In this document: in pieces, positions 20,019-28,898 of the stretch
How the letters are laid out: each line of letters opens with the position of its first letter
Numbering within the stretch: the first letter of the stretch is position 1
Source of the DNA: Lachnospiraceae bacterium
Lineage (GTDB): Bacteria; Bacillota; Clostridia; Lachnospirales; Lachnospiraceae
NCBI GenBank assembly: GCA_029067085.1
Contig: JAIEFE010000018.1
Location: 124,001 to 188,000, forward strand
Length of the DNA: 64,000 nt
Direction: 5' to 3'
Made by a program: the position numbers and the translations under genes
Notes under the pieces: generated by a model
The model's input: only the letters and a program-made list of their open reading frames with translations
The model's database searches: none
Told to the model about the DNA's origin: nothing

Positions 20019-21236
20019 TTAGACTATTCTTCTGATCGTTATGATATTTCGATACGTTGCCGATGTTATCTTGATTCCCGTCCGCTGTGTACTGGCGTGG
20101 ACGATCTGTCCGTTTCCTATGTAGATGCCGACATGACCGCCGTAGTAGATGATATCGCCGGGCTTAGCCTCGGAGTAGGAGACGGCTCTGCCCACGGTGG
20201 ACTGGGAATAGGAGCTTCTGGGAAGCGAGATGCCGAAATTTTTAAAGACCGACATGACAAAACCGGAACAATCCGCCCCGTTCGTCAGGCTGGTGCCGCC
20301 CGCCACATAAGGATTTCCGATGAATCTGCAGGCGTAATCGGCAATCTGCTGGCCCTTGCCTCCACCACCGCCGCCAGACGGTTTGGGAGTCTCTTCCTTG
20401 GAAGGCGAACCGGAACTGCTGTCAGCTTCCTGAGCCTCCTGTTCTTTCCTTCTTCTCTCTTCTTCCTCTTTTCGCTTTCGTTCCTCTTCTTCTCTGCGCT
20501 TTCTCTCTTCCTCTTCCAATTTCCTGATCTGCGCAGTCTCCTGCTTAATCTTGGCGGTATAATTTGCTGCCTCCTGCTTCGCCTTGGTGAGCATCACGCC
20601 ATAGTTTTCGTACTCCGCTCTCTTTTTGGCGAGTATCTCCTCCATGTAAGCCTGTCCCTCTTTTAGCTCTGTCCTGGAGGTCTCAAGCTCCGACTTATCC
20701 TCCTCAAGAGTATCCTGCAGCTCCTGCACCCGCTGTACAGTGGCCTCATACTCGGCAAGAAGTCTCCTGTCGTAATTGTAAAGATCCTCCACGTACTTCG
20801 CCTTATTCACCATGTCGCCCATATTTCTGGCGCCAAAAAACAAACTCAGATAGGAGGCATCCCCCTTCTCGTACATAAATTGTATGCGGATCTTCATGGC
20901 GGCATACTGCTCATCCTTTTCCGCCACCGCAGCATCGTAATCCACCTGAGTCGCGGCAATCTCCTCCTCCTTCTGGACGATAGCCTCCTCGATGAGGTTG
21001 ATATCCGTGATCAGGCTGACAAGCTCCGCATCCATCTCCTCAATCTCTTCCCCGACGCCTTCCTGGGCCTCCTGAGCGTCAGAGACTTGCTGTTCCGCAT
21101 CTTTTAACTTTTCCCTGTTCTTCTTTACATCCTCCTGGAGTTCGGAAATAGTGGTAGCCGATATCGGTTCTACCACAGATAAGCACAGTATGAATGCCAG
21201 TATGACGTACAGACGTCTCCGATACTTATTCTTCAT
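20019..21236 (-). CDS. NlpC/P60 peptidoglycan endopeptidase with coiled-coil domain
   Basis: 405 residues: signal peptide (about 1-27), a long PcsB/CwlO-like coiled coil (30-250) with an extremely charged Glu/Arg/Lys stretch, a Ser/Gly-rich linker, and a C-terminal NlpC/P60 domain with catalytic Cys in GADCSGFV, His in GGHVGIYI and third polar residue His in IVHAS. It should be secreted and cleave gamma-D-Glu to diamino-acid bonds in the cell wall; the coiled coil usually inhibits or tethers the enzyme, often through FtsEX. It lies between asnS (49 bases upstream) and the receiver gene. Confidence 0.94.
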   Translation of the reverse strand: MKNKYRRRLYVILAFILCLSVVEPISATTISELQEDVKKNREKLKDAEQQVSDAQEAQEGVGEEIEEMDAELVSLITDINLIEEAIVQKEEEIAATQVDYDAAVAEKDEQYAAMKIRIQFMYEKGDASYLSLFFGARNMGDMVNKAKYVEDLYNYDRRLLAEYEATVQRVQELQDTLEEDKSELETSRTELKEGQAYMEEILAKKRAEYENYGVMLTKAKQEAANYTAKIKQETAQIRKLEEEERKRREEEERKRKEEEERRRKEQEAQEADSSSGSPSKEETPKPSGGGGGGKGQQIADYACRFIGNPYVAGGTSLTNGADCSGFVMSVFKNFGISLPRSSYSQSTVGRAVSYSEAKPGDIIYYGGHVGIYIGNGQIVHASTQRTGIKITSATYRNIITIRRIV

Positions 21237-21285
21237 AACTCTCTGCCCTTGCTTCCAAACGCCTTTTGGTTTACATAATACAAGC

Positions 21286-22677
21286 TTACAATTCGCAGTT
21301 GTTCACTGTTCTGGGGAATGGTACCACGTCCCGGATATTGCCCATACCCGTCAGGTACATCACACACCGCTCAAACCCAAGACCGAAACCGGCGTGGCGC
21401 GCGGAGCCGTACTTGCGCAGATCGAGATAGAACTGATAGTCCTCCTTGTTCAAAGAAAGCTCCTCCATCCGCTTCTCCAAAAGCGCGAGATTGTCCTCTC
21501 TCTGGCTGCCGCCGATGATCTCACCGATGCCGGGCACCAGACAGTCCATAGCTGCAACAGTCTTGCCGTCCTCGTTCAATTTCATATAGAAGGCCTTGAT
21601 CTCCTTCGGATAATCCGTCACAAACACGGGACGTTTAAACTCCTGCTCGGTCAGGAAGCGCTCATGCTCGGTCTGCAGATCGCATCCCCACTCAACCTTA
21701 TACTCAAATTCGTCATTGTGTTTTTTCAAGATCTCGATGGCATCCGTGTAGGTCACATGAGCAAAGTCTGAGTTGAGTACATGGTTTAACCGTTCGATCA
21801 GCCCTTTGTCCACAAACTGATTAAAGAAATTCATCTCCTCCGGCGCGTTTTCCAGTACATAGCGGATCACGTGCTTGAGCATGGCCTCCGCCAGCATCAT
21901 GTCGTCCGTCAGATCCGCGAAAGCGATCTCCGGCTCGATCATCCAAAACTCTGCCGCGTGTCTGGTGGTATTGGAATTTTCCGCACGGAAGGTGGGACCG
22001 AATGTATACACGTTCTTAAAAGCAAAACAATACGTTTCCACGTTCAGCTGTCCGCTCACGGTCAGGTTGGTGGGCTTTCCGAAAAAGTCCTTGGAGTAAT
22101 CCACCTCTCCCTCCGGCGTCATCGGAAGATTTTTCAGATCAAGGGTCGTCACCTGAAACATTTCGCCTGCGCCCTCACAGTCGCTTCCCGTAATGATGGG
22201 AGTGTGCACATACACGAAGTCCCTCTCCTGGAAGAAGGTATGGATCGCGTAGGCGATCAGGGAACGCACCCTAAACACTGCCTGAAAAGTGTTCGTTCTG
22301 GGACGCAGATGGGAAATGGTGCGCAGATATTCGAAGCTGTGCCGCTTTTTCTGCAGGGGATAATCCGCCGTGGACACGCCTTCCACAATGATCTCTTCCG
22401 CCTGCATCTCGAATTTCTGCTTCGCCTGAGGCGTTGCCACTATTTTTCCTCTGGCCACGATCGCAGATCCCACATTTAATTTGGAAATTGCTTCAAAATT
22501 TTCAAGCCCGTCCGCATACACAACCTGCAAGGGTTCAAAAAAGGTACCGTCATTTAAGACAATGAAGCCGAAAGTTTTGGAGTCTCTGATACTCCTGACC
22601 CATCCGCCCACCGTCACTTCCTTTTCAATATAACTTTCACTGTCGCGATACAAATCCCTGATATCTGTCAAATTCAT
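21286..22677 (-). CDS. asnS: Asparaginyl-tRNA synthetase
   Basis: 463 residues, class IIb synthetase. N-terminal OB-fold anticodon-binding domain ([24 protein letters not shown]), then the catalytic core with motif 2 [21 protein letters not shown] and motif 3 [22 protein letters not shown], ending FPRT. Assigned to AsnRS rather than AspRS by overall sequence and length. It charges tRNA-Asn in the cytoplasm. It is followed by the NlpC/P60 gene at 49 bases and preceded by the foldase gene at 16 bases, suggesting cotranscription. No T-box leader is present in the short upstream gap. Confidence 0.97.
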   Translation of the reverse strand: MNLTDIRDLYRDSESYIEKEVTVGGWVRSIRDSKTFGFIVLNDGTFFEPLQVVYADGLENFEAISKLNVGSAIVARGKIVATPQAKQKFEMQAEEIIVEGVSTADYPLQKKRHSFEYLRTISHLRPRTNTFQAVFRVRSLIAYAIHTFFQERDFVYVHTPIITGSDCEGAGEMFQVTTLDLKNLPMTPEGEVDYSKDFFGKPTNLTVSGQLNVETYCFAFKNVYTFGPTFRAENSNTTRHAAEFWMIEPEIAFADLTDDMMLAEAMLKHVIRYVLENAPEEMNFFNQFVDKGLIERLNHVLNSDFAHVTYTDAIEILKKHNDEFEYKVEWGCDLQTEHERFLTEQEFKRPVFVTDYPKEIKAFYMKLNEDGKTVAAMDCLVPGIGEIIGGSQREDNLALLEKRMEELSLNKEDYQFYLDLRKYGSARHAGFGLGFERCVMYLTGMGNIRDVVPFPRTVNNCEL

Positions 22678-22693
22678 AAATATAACCTCCTTC

Positions 22694-23788
22694 TCAGTCC
22701 ACGGTGACAGTCGTCGCCTGAATATTTCCGTTCTCTTTCAGAAACAGCACCACTTTTTTCCGCATCAGATCCTCTTCCACAGCCTCCACATCCACATTCT
22801 TTTTTAATTCTTCCTCGGAAGTGTAGCCGTAGAGCGTCATCATAGCGGTTATCTCTTCCGATATTTCCTCTTTCGTGGGGGTAAGGCCTTCCCGGTCGGC
22901 AATCGCCTGATACATAATGTACTGCTTTGTCATCCGCAGTCCCTCCTCCGCAAAGAGGGCACGATAGCCAGCCTCATCCACTCCCTCATAAAGCTGCATA
23001 TACTGTGCCAGTGTCATATTGAGAGAGGCCGCTCTCACGCTCACATTATGTTCGATACTTTCGGTAAAGCGCTTCAGCATCTCTTCCGGCGGATCCTGAA
23101 AAGTACTGTTTTCCATGATCTGGGAGGCGAGTTCCGACTCAATCTCACTGTCGTAACTGGACTGCACGACCTGCTCATAACTTTCTCGAACCCATCTCTT
23201 CAACTCGTCCGCAGTCTGACTCGATCCTATATTGTAGCCTGCGGCGTTCAATTCATTCACCAGTTCGTCCGTAAGCTCCGGATTCTTGTTTTCCGTTATG
23301 CTGTTGACCGTCACCTCAAAGACCACGGGCTTCCCCGAAAGATCCGGATTACCCTTATAAGGATCCGGAAAACTCAGGTCAAGACTCACCTGATCTCCGA
23401 TATTCGCCCCGATCAATCCTTCCTCGAAACCGGCAATGAACTGTCCGGAGCCGATGGTCAGATCATAGTCCTCAGCCGTGCCGCCCTCAAAGGCCACGCC
23501 GTCGAGGTAGCCTGCAAAGTCAATGTTCACCACATCGCCCACCTGCACGGACCTGCCTGTCACGGGAACCTTCTCCGCCCTCGGAGCAAGATAGTTTTCC
23601 GTAATATATCTCTCCACCAGATCGTCCGGCACCTCCTGCTTAACTGCCGCTGCCGTCAGGCCCTTGTATTCGCCCAGAGTCACATACTTTTCGGCCTTGA
23701 TATCTTTCAGATATTCCTTGTTTCCACAGGCAGTCAGAAGCAGCGATGCGGAAAGCACCGCCGCGAGTACACAGGTTCTGCTTTTCAT
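22694..23788 (-). CDS. Lipoprotein FKBP-type prolyl isomerase, trigger-factor-like
   Basis: 364 residues. The lipobox LTAC near residue 21 follows a signal peptide, so the protein should be anchored outside the membrane. An FKBP domain (about 70-155) has [20 protein letters not shown] and [22 protein letters not shown]; a trigger-factor C-terminal-like helical region follows ([11 protein letters not shown], and the tail with [16 protein letters not shown]). It is likely an extracytoplasmic folding factor. ATG at 23788 preceded by GCGAGG. It precedes asnS by 16 bases. A GC-rich stem-forming segment lies at about 23903-23941, 115 bases upstream, of unknown use. Confidence 0.88.
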   Translation of the reverse strand: MKSRTCVLAAVLSASLLLTACGNKEYLKDIKAEKYVTLGEYKGLTAAAVKQEVPDDLVERYITENYLAPRAEKVPVTGRSVQVGDVVNIDFAGYLDGVAFEGGTAEDYDLTIGSGQFIAGFEEGLIGANIGDQVSLDLSFPDPYKGNPDLSGKPVVFEVTVNSITENKNPELTDELVNELNAAGYNIGSSQTADELKRWVRESYEQVVQSSYDSEIESELASQIMENSTFQDPPEEMLKRFTESIEHNVSVRAASLNMTLAQYMQLYEGVDEAGYRALFAEEGLRMTKQYIMYQAIADREGLTPTKEEISEEITAMMTLYGYTSEEELKKNVDVEAVEEDLMRKKVVLFLKENGNIQATTVTVD

Positions 23789-23985
23789 TTTTCCTCGCAA
23801 CCTCTTTTCTTACTAAATCTTTCAGCAATTGCAAAACGCATACCACCTTAGATAAACATCCACGAAGAAGTTTCGCAATAACCTAATAAATAATATCACA
23901 CAACGCCCCCGCTTGTCCATATCTGCCGGGAGACGGGGCGTGCGATCTTCGCTATTTATTTTATGGGAAAATCCACGGCGGAATC

Positions 23986-24014
23986 TTGCGGAAAGTCGGA
24001 AACAGTGTTAGAAT
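23986..24014 (+). promoter_or_regulatory. Promoter of the 24059 gene
   Basis: TTGCGG (23986-23991), 17-base spacer, TAGAAT (24009-24014), followed by a 38-base leader with GGAGG eight bases before the ATG at 24059. Confidence 0.7.
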
Positions 24015-24058
24015 ATACGCGTTGGCAATGAAGCCCAAACTCAAACGGAGGCAATCGC

Positions 24059-24535
24059 ATGAGCACAATTACAATCGTTTTCTTGGTGATCCTGGCAGTA
24101 CTTTTGGTTGCCGTGGTCGCCTTGTACTTCATCGGAAAAAAAGCACAGAAAAAGCAGGCTGAGCAGCAGGAACAGATCGATGCTATGAAGCAGACCATCT
24201 CCATGCTCGTCATCGACAAGAAACGCATGAAATTGAAGGATGCGGGACTGCCACAGATCATTCTGGATCAGACGCCAAAGCTCCTTCGAGGCTCCAAGCT
24301 TCCCGTGGTAAAGGCCAAGGTCGGACCACAGATCATGACACTGATCTGCGAAGAAAAGATCTTCGATGCCGTTCCCGTCAAAAAAGAAGTAAAGGCAGTG
24401 GTCAGCGGCATCTACATCACGGATGTGAAAGGTCTTCACGGCAAGGCGCCCGCAGTGGAACAGAAAAAAAAGAGCCGATTCAAACAGTTAGTAGAAAAGG
24501 CTCAGGAAAAGGCCGGGGCGAAACCCGTCAAATGA
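24059..24535 (+). CDS. Conserved hypothetical, single N-terminal membrane helix
   Basis: 158 residues: a membrane helix at about 5-25, a charged coiled-coil-like linker (GKKAQKKQAEQQEQIDAM), and a small mixed alpha/beta cytoplasmic domain with KVGPQIMTLICEEKIFDAVPVKKEVKAVVSGIYI, ending in a basic tail. I do not recognise a named family. It has its own promoter and a terminator, hence a monocistronic gene, convergent with the DUF1934 gene. Confidence 0.8.
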   Translation: MSTITIVFLVILAVLLVAVVALYFIGKKAQKKQAEQQEQIDAMKQTISMLVIDKKRMKLKDAGLPQIILDQTPKLLRGSKLPVVKAKVGPQIMTLICEEKIFDAVPVKKEVKAVVSGIYITDVKGLHGKAPAVEQKKKSRFKQLVEKAQEKAGAKPVK

Positions 24536-24540
24536 TCATA

Positions 24541-24577
24541 CAGCGGTTTTACAGTAACGTAAAGCCGCTGTTTTCTT
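24541..24577 (+). terminator. Terminator after the 24059 gene
   Basis: CAGCGGTTTTAC pairs with GTAAAGCCGCTG (one mismatch), six-base loop, then TTTTCTTT. It overlaps the last codons of the convergent DUF1934 gene. Confidence 0.8.
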
Positions 24578-24998
24578 TGGAGCGAATGTCTATTTTGATA
24601 TGGCAGTCCGAGAGAAATTCGTAATTGATATCCAGCGCGTAATCCACATCCACCACGATATTGTTCTCTTTTTCTTCAATGTTGATCCGCTTTGTGTCGA
24701 TGCCCACCAGAATCTGCCCGAAAGGCGTGTTGTAATTCGACATATTCTTCTTGTTTTCCTGAAAGACCATATGCACATTCACCAGGCCGTTTCTCGTCAG
24801 TTCCACCATGTGGTCGCTGAATTTCAAGCGGTTTTTCGTAGGCTGCTCAAATCCCTCCGTGACCTCCTCGTAGACCACATAATGTCTGTCGTTCTTCTTG
24901 AAATAATCGCCGACGGTGACCATCTCGATCTTGTCGGCGTCCTCCTCGCGCTGGTCGAACTGCAGCCCCTGTAACGTCAGTAAAACCTCTTTTGTCAT
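24549..24998 (-). CDS. DUF1934 beta-barrel protein
   Basis: 149 residues, DUF1934 family, a small calycin-like beta barrel common in Firmicutes, biochemical role unknown. Typical segments: EEVTEGFEQPTKNRLKFSD, NTPFGQILVGIDTKRI and the alternating strand pattern VDYALDINYEFLSDCHIKIDI. It lies downstream of murI on the same strand by 63 bases, and its 3' end overlaps the convergent gene's terminator. Confidence 0.85.
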   Translation of the reverse strand: MTKEVLLTLQGLQFDQREEDADKIEMVTVGDYFKKNDRHYVVYEEVTEGFEQPTKNRLKFSDHMVELTRNGLVNVHMVFQENKKNMSNYNTPFGQILVGIDTKRINIEEKENNIVVDVDYALDINYEFLSDCHIKIDIRSKENSGFTLL

Positions 24999-25061
24999 GA
25001 AAATCCTTCTTTCATCGTTATAATGATGCGTACCTGCGATAGAATGTCAAGCTGCATATTA

Positions 25062-25895
25062 CTAGTATTCCTCGATATTGACCACTTTTGCAGACAAGAT
25101 TCCGTAGGTCAAAATAGAATTGGCAAACTGTTTAAATTTTTCGGCTCCGTCGCTGACATAAAACCGATACAACTCTGTGCCGAGCTCCGGCCTGTGTTCG
25201 CTCTCGAGCCCCTTCTTTGCAAGAAGAAGCTTTAACTCTCTGGCTGTCTCGTAGGCGGGATTGACTAAAGTCACGCCCTCCCCCATGATCCTGGCTACCG
25301 TAGAACGCAGCATCGGATAGTGGGTACATCCCAGAATCAGGGTATCAATGCCGCTGTCGATCAGTTCGCTCAGATAGCGGCGTGCAATCTCATCCGTCAC
25401 GGGATCCTCCCACAATCCCTCCTCCACCAGAGGAACAAAGAGGGGACACGCCTTTCCAAGAACCTTGACATCACTGTCATTTTTTTCTATGTAGCGGCTG
25501 TAAATTCCACTGTGGATCGTAGCCTCCGTGGCTACAACTCCGATCTTCTTATTTTTTGTCGCATCAAGCGCCGCTCTGACACCCGGTTTGACCACACCGA
25601 TCATCGGGAGGTCCACCTCTTTCTCCAATTCCTCCAACGCATAGGCGCTGGCAGTATTGCAGGCCACTACTATGGCTTTTATCTGCTGCGTTTCCAGAAA
25701 ACGCACGATCTGTTTGGAGAATTTCGTCACGGTCTCCCTGGATTTATTTCCATAGGGCACTCTCGCCGTATCACCGAAATATACGATCCGCTCATTGGGG
25801 AGCTGGCGCATGATCTCACGCGCCACGGTAAGTCCCCCCACACCCGAATCAAACACACCGATCGGGCTGTTATGCCACTCTCCCTGTCCGCTCAT
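25062..25895 (-). CDS. murI: Glutamate racemase
   Basis: 277 residues. Converts L- to D-glutamate for peptidoglycan. Both catalytic cysteines are visible: Cys79 in VACNTAS and Cys190 in GCTHYP, with the N-terminal GVFDSGVGG and the GDTARVPYG block. ATG at 25895 has GGAGGT six bases upstream; an earlier TTG/ATG extension exists but is not family-like. The small exported protein gene at 25944 ends 48 bases upstream. Confidence 0.97.
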   Translation of the reverse strand: MSGQGEWHNSPIGVFDSGVGGLTVAREIMRQLPNERIVYFGDTARVPYGNKSRETVTKFSKQIVRFLETQQIKAIVVACNTASAYALEELEKEVDLPMIGVVKPGVRAALDATKNKKIGVVATEATIHSGIYSRYIEKNDSDVKVLGKACPLFVPLVEEGLWEDPVTDEIARRYLSELIDSGIDTLILGCTHYPMLRSTVARIMGEGVTLVNPAYETARELKLLLAKKGLESEHRPELGTELYRFYVSDGAEKFKQFANSILTYGILSAKVVNIEEY

Positions 25896-25943
25896 AATTA
25901 CCTCCATGCCGTAGCGCTTTCTGCGGAGGACGCAAGTCAAATC

Positions 25944-26177
25944 TCAACCATCAAACAGATTTTCCTCGCACCATTCCCAAAGCCTGCTGCTTATCCTGAT
26001 CTCATCCCCCGAAGCCCGCCAGACAGCTGCCGCGTCAATTACCATGCTCTCATCCTGTGCGGTTTCCGTCTGCACCAGCGCGCAGGTCTCCTCTGAAAAA
26101 CACAGTTCCGGATAAAAGATTCCCCACCAGACAGCCGCAAACACACAGGCCGCCAGGCCTTTACTCATCTTCCACAT
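25944..26177 (-). CDS. Small exported protein of unknown function
   Basis: 77 residues: a signal-like hydrophobic N-terminus (residues 6-27), then an acidic, Trp-rich tail with two cysteines at residues 26 and 32. GGAG nine bases before the ATG. No family recognised. It lies between gntR (69 bases upstream) and murI (48 bases downstream) in the same direction. Confidence 0.55.
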   Translation of the reverse strand: MWKMSKGLAACVFAAVWWGIFYPELCFSEETCALVQTETAQDESMVIDAAAVWRASGDEIRISSRLWEWCEENLFDG

Positions 26178-26246
26178 AACTTCTTACTCCCATCCGTCGG
26201 ATTCCCGACATTGGGAGTATACCCGCATTCTGCCTTCCTGATACAA

Positions 26247-26948
26247 TCAGGAGCGCCTGCTCTCATTTTTCCTGTTAGGGTCTATGCGGATCTGCCTGAT
26301 AATGCTTTTCTCCTGATTATCAATATGGAGTCTGGCGGCCGCAGCGGCGCCCTCCTTATCTCCCTTCATAATACTCTCATATATCATTCTATGCTCGTTC
26401 ACCAGATTTTCATGCCCGCTCTCATCCTTAATATATTCAAAACGGTAACGATACATCTGCTCGGAGAGATTATTGATCAGCTGAATCAATCTCTGATTGC
26501 CCGTAGCCTGCACTATAATATCGTGCAGGGCAACATCCGCCGCCGCTATGCTCACGATCTCCCCGGTCTTTGTCGCCTCCTCAAAGCTGTCACAGGCCTT
26601 CTTTAAGGCACTCTTTCCCTCAGCGGTGATCCTGTCACAGGCAAGCTCCGCACAGAGAGCGTCCAAAGCACGCCGTACCTCCAGCACGTCCTGCAGACTC
26701 TTCTCCGTGATCTGCGCCACCTCTGCGCCCCGTCTCGGGATCATCGTGACAAGGCCCTCCAGTTCCAATTTACGTATGGCCTCCCTGATCGGTGTGCGGC
26801 TCACGCCCAAACGGTTTGCCAGATGGATTTCCATCAGGCGTTCTCCCGGCTTTAATTCGCCTGTCAGGATTGCTCTGCGCAGGGTATTGAACACCACGTC
26901 CCGCAGCGGAAGAAATTCGTTCATATTCACAGTGAAATCATGTTCCAT
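26247..26948 (-). CDS. GntR-family regulator, FCD (FadR-type) subfamily
   Basis: 233 residues: winged helix (about 13-75) with LGVSRTPIREAIRKLELEGLV, then an all-helical FCD ligand-binding domain with the metal-ligand-type His/Asp pattern (LHDIIVQATGNQRL, EHRMIYESI). Its start overlaps the ispE 3' end by 11 bases, so it is translationally coupled to ispE. The ispE promoter carries two palindromes of the kind bound by GntR proteins, so it probably represses its own operon. The effector is unknown. Confidence 0.93.
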   Translation of the reverse strand: MEHDFTVNMNEFLPLRDVVFNTLRRAILTGELKPGERLMEIHLANRLGVSRTPIREAIRKLELEGLVTMIPRRGAEVAQITEKSLQDVLEVRRALDALCAELACDRITAEGKSALKKACDSFEEATKTGEIVSIAAADVALHDIIVQATGNQRLIQLINNLSEQMYRYRFEYIKDESGHENLVNEHRMIYESIMKGDKEGAAAAARLHIDNQEKSIIRQIRIDPNRKNESRRS

Positions 26949-27813
26949 AGCAATCCCCCTTGCAAAATGTCGTCACAAAGACCGCGCAGGCCGCCTCCTT
27001 TTCCCTGATGGCCGCCGCAATGCGATCCGCCGTCTCCTTCTCTGTACAGATGCCGAACACCGTGGGACCACTGCCGCTCATCAATGCGTTTTCCGCCCCC
27101 AATTCCCGCATCTGACCCTTTAATTCCGCAATGACGGGATAGGCTTTCTCCGTGACCGTCTCCAACACATTGCCCATCCTGTCCGTGATTCCCTTGAGAT
27201 TGCCCTGCGCGAGAGCCTCCGCCATACCGTCGATATCCGGGTGATAAGGCAGACTTTCGGCTTTCAGATTCCCGTAGACAAAAGCCGTAGACACATCAAG
27301 ATTCGACTTTGCCACTACCAGATGACAGGCCGGCGGCTGCGAAAGCGGTGTCAGGATCTCTCCGATCCCCTCGGAGAGCATGGTTCCTCCCGTTATACAG
27401 TAGGGAATGTCCGCTCCCAGCTTCACGCCAAGTTCCCGGAGCTCCTGCACGGAATATCCAAGCGCAAACAGCCTGTTTAAGCCCCGCAGAGCTGCCGCCG
27501 CATCGGCACTGCCGCCCGCCATGCCCGCCGCAATGGGAATCCGCTTCTGCAGGGTGATCCGCACCCCCTCCGACATCTTCGCTGTTTCCATAATAAGCGC
27601 AGCGGCGCGGCAGACAAGATTGTCCCCGTCCGCCGGCAGATCGGCTCCCGCAATCTCCAGCCGAACACCCGGCTCCGCACTCTTTTCAAAAGTCAGATCG
27701 TCGCAGATGTCAACAGTCTGCATGATCATTTTTACTTCGTGGTAACCGTCCGCCCGGCGTCTGAGCACATCCAGGCCTAAATTGATTTTTGCGTACGCCT
27801 TCTCTCTTATCAT
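26938..27813 (-). CDS. ispE: 4-diphosphocytidyl-2-C-methyl-D-erythritol kinase
   Basis: 291 residues, GHMP kinase. Phosphorylates CDP-methylerythritol in the non-mevalonate isoprenoid pathway. N-terminal AYAKINLGLDVLRRRADGYHEV, the ATP loop PIAAGMAGGSADAAAALRGLN, and the C-terminal MSGSGPTVFGI are all intact. GGAG eight bases before the ATG. It is the first gene of a two-gene operon with gntR, under the promoter at 27929-27957. Confidence 0.97.
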   Translation of the reverse strand: MIREKAYAKINLGLDVLRRRADGYHEVKMIMQTVDICDDLTFEKSAEPGVRLEIAGADLPADGDNLVCRAAALIMETAKMSEGVRITLQKRIPIAAGMAGGSADAAAALRGLNRLFALGYSVQELRELGVKLGADIPYCITGGTMLSEGIGEILTPLSQPPACHLVVAKSNLDVSTAFVYGNLKAESLPYHPDIDGMAEALAQGNLKGITDRMGNVLETVTEKAYPVIAELKGQMRELGAENALMSGSGPTVFGICTEKETADRIAAAIREKEAACAVFVTTFCKGDCYGT

Positions 27814-27916
27814 TCCGAAACTCCGTCGAAGTCACTTTCTTTTTCCCGCGCTGCCTTAATTCCTGCAGGATTTGCGTCAAACAAGTTCCGCTGTCTGACA
27901 CAAATGATTTTGTACT

Positions 27917-27926
27917 TTGTATACAA
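27917..27926 (-). promoter_or_regulatory. GntR-type palindrome at the ispE start site
   Basis: TTGTATACAA, a perfect 10-base palindrome just downstream of the -10 element and covering the predicted transcription start. It matches the TNGTNNNACNA pattern typical of FCD-type GntR operators. Confidence 0.7.
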
Positions 27927-27928
27927 GA

Positions 27929-27957
27929 ATTGTACTTAAATTTGTACAAAATGTCAA
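27929..27957 (-). promoter_or_regulatory. Sigma-A promoter of ispE-gntR
   Basis: Minus-strand TTGACA (27957-27952), 17-base spacer, TACAAT (27934-27929). The second palindrome TTTGTACAAA (27941-27950) sits inside the spacer. The leader is about 110 bases. Confidence 0.85.
27941..27950 (-). promoter_or_regulatory. Second GntR-type palindrome, inside the ispE promoter spacer
   Basis: TTTGTACAAA, a perfect palindrome centred 24 bases from the one at 27917-27926. Occupancy of either would block RNA polymerase. The remainder of the 337-base gap up to 28151 shows no further gene; an AT-rich stretch at 28000-28080 presumably holds the promoter of the 28151 gene. Confidence 0.65.
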
Positions 27958-28150
27958 GCTTTCCTCCCCTGGCCTTCCCAAAAAGGCTCTCTTGCTAAAA
28001 ACTGTAAAATTTAAGCAATTTTTTGCTCTCCACTTCTAATCTATCTAGTAAAATGGTACGATATAGTAAATAGAAAAGCAAGACTGCCCTAATTTTACTG
28101 CGGTCTTAACGAAACAATAAACATTCACTTATTTCCAAGGAGGGATACCC

Positions 28151-28765
28151 ATGAGCGTAAATGGAATTAGCGGTGTAGGCGCAAATGCATACGAAACACT
28201 TCCGATCACACAGGCGGAGAACACGAAACCCGCAGAGGAGACGAAGGATGGTAACGAGAAGGGCGAAAGCGGCGTCGTTTACGAGCCTTCTAAGGACAGC
28301 GCTAACATACCTGTGAAGAAGTATGTGCAGAACACGGAGCTGATCAACAAGATGAAAGCCGACAGTGCGGAGCACGCAAAGCAGCTGCAGAATATCGTGC
28401 AGCAGCTGATGACCAAACAGGGTCAGACTTTCAGCGTTGCCAACGATATGTGGAAATTCCTTGCAAGCGGCAAGTTCGAAGTGGACGCGGCAACGAAGGC
28501 GCAGGCACAGGAAGATATTTCCGAGGACGGCTACTGGGGTGTTAAGCAGACTTCCAACAGAATCCTTGATTTTGCAACCGCTCTGACAGGCGGCGATCCC
28601 AGCAAGATCGAAGATATGCGCAAAGCATTCGAGAAGGGCTACAAGCAGGCGGAAAAGACCTGGGGCGGCGAACTTCCCGAGATCTCCAAGCAGACCTACG
28701 ATGCCGTGATGGCAGGCTTTGACAAGATGGCTGAGGAAGCAGCGACCACGACGCAGTCTGTCTAA
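28151..28765 (+). CDS. Unrecognised soluble protein, possibly DUF5610-like
   Basis: 204 residues, no signal or membrane helix. The first 60 residues are low complexity and polar. The remainder is helical, with a conserved-looking core DISEDGYWGVKQTSNRILDFATALTGGDPSKIEDMRKAF and a second segment GYKQAEKTWGGELPEISKQTYDAV. Similar proteins appear in clostridial genomes under vague or misleading names; the assignment to DUF5610 is tentative. AAGGAGGG is close to the ideal ribosome binding site and a strong terminator follows, so it is a monocistronic, probably well expressed gene. Confidence 0.7.
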   Translation: MSVNGISGVGANAYETLPITQAENTKPAEETKDGNEKGESGVVYEPSKDSANIPVKKYVQNTELINKMKADSAEHAKQLQNIVQQLMTKQGQTFSVANDMWKFLASGKFEVDAATKAQAQEDISEDGYWGVKQTSNRILDFATALTGGDPSKIEDMRKAFEKGYKQAEKTWGGELPEISKQTYDAVMAGFDKMAEEAATTTQSV

Positions 28766-28823
28766 CCCAGACGACGCAGGCCGGATTGCTGCAAACTAAA
28801 TTGCACGATTATACGCGATGAGA

Positions 28824-28855
28824 AAGAACCGGGACATCGTTTCCGGTTCTTTTTT
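28824..28855 (+). terminator. Rho-independent terminator after the 28151 gene
   Basis: AAGAACCGG (28824-28832) pairs perfectly with CCGGTTCTT (28843-28851), ten-base loop, then a run of T to 28855. It also shows that the GH42 frame upstream of 28899 is non-coding. Confidence 0.9.
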
Positions 28856-28898
28856 GATATTAGTTTTCAGACTATTATTTCAGAATACGGAGGGCACC

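Noticed and set aside
22678..22693. A T-box leader for asnS
   Set aside because: The gap to the upstream gene is only 16 bases, too short for a T-box.
23903..23941. GC-rich hairpin ACGCCCC/GGGGCGT as a terminator
   Set aside because: No T run follows on either strand and it lies upstream of the foldase gene; kept only as a note.
28818..28898. An upstream start for the GH42 gene at 28818
   Set aside because: The segment is the terminator of the preceding gene and the ATG at 28899 has the ribosome site.
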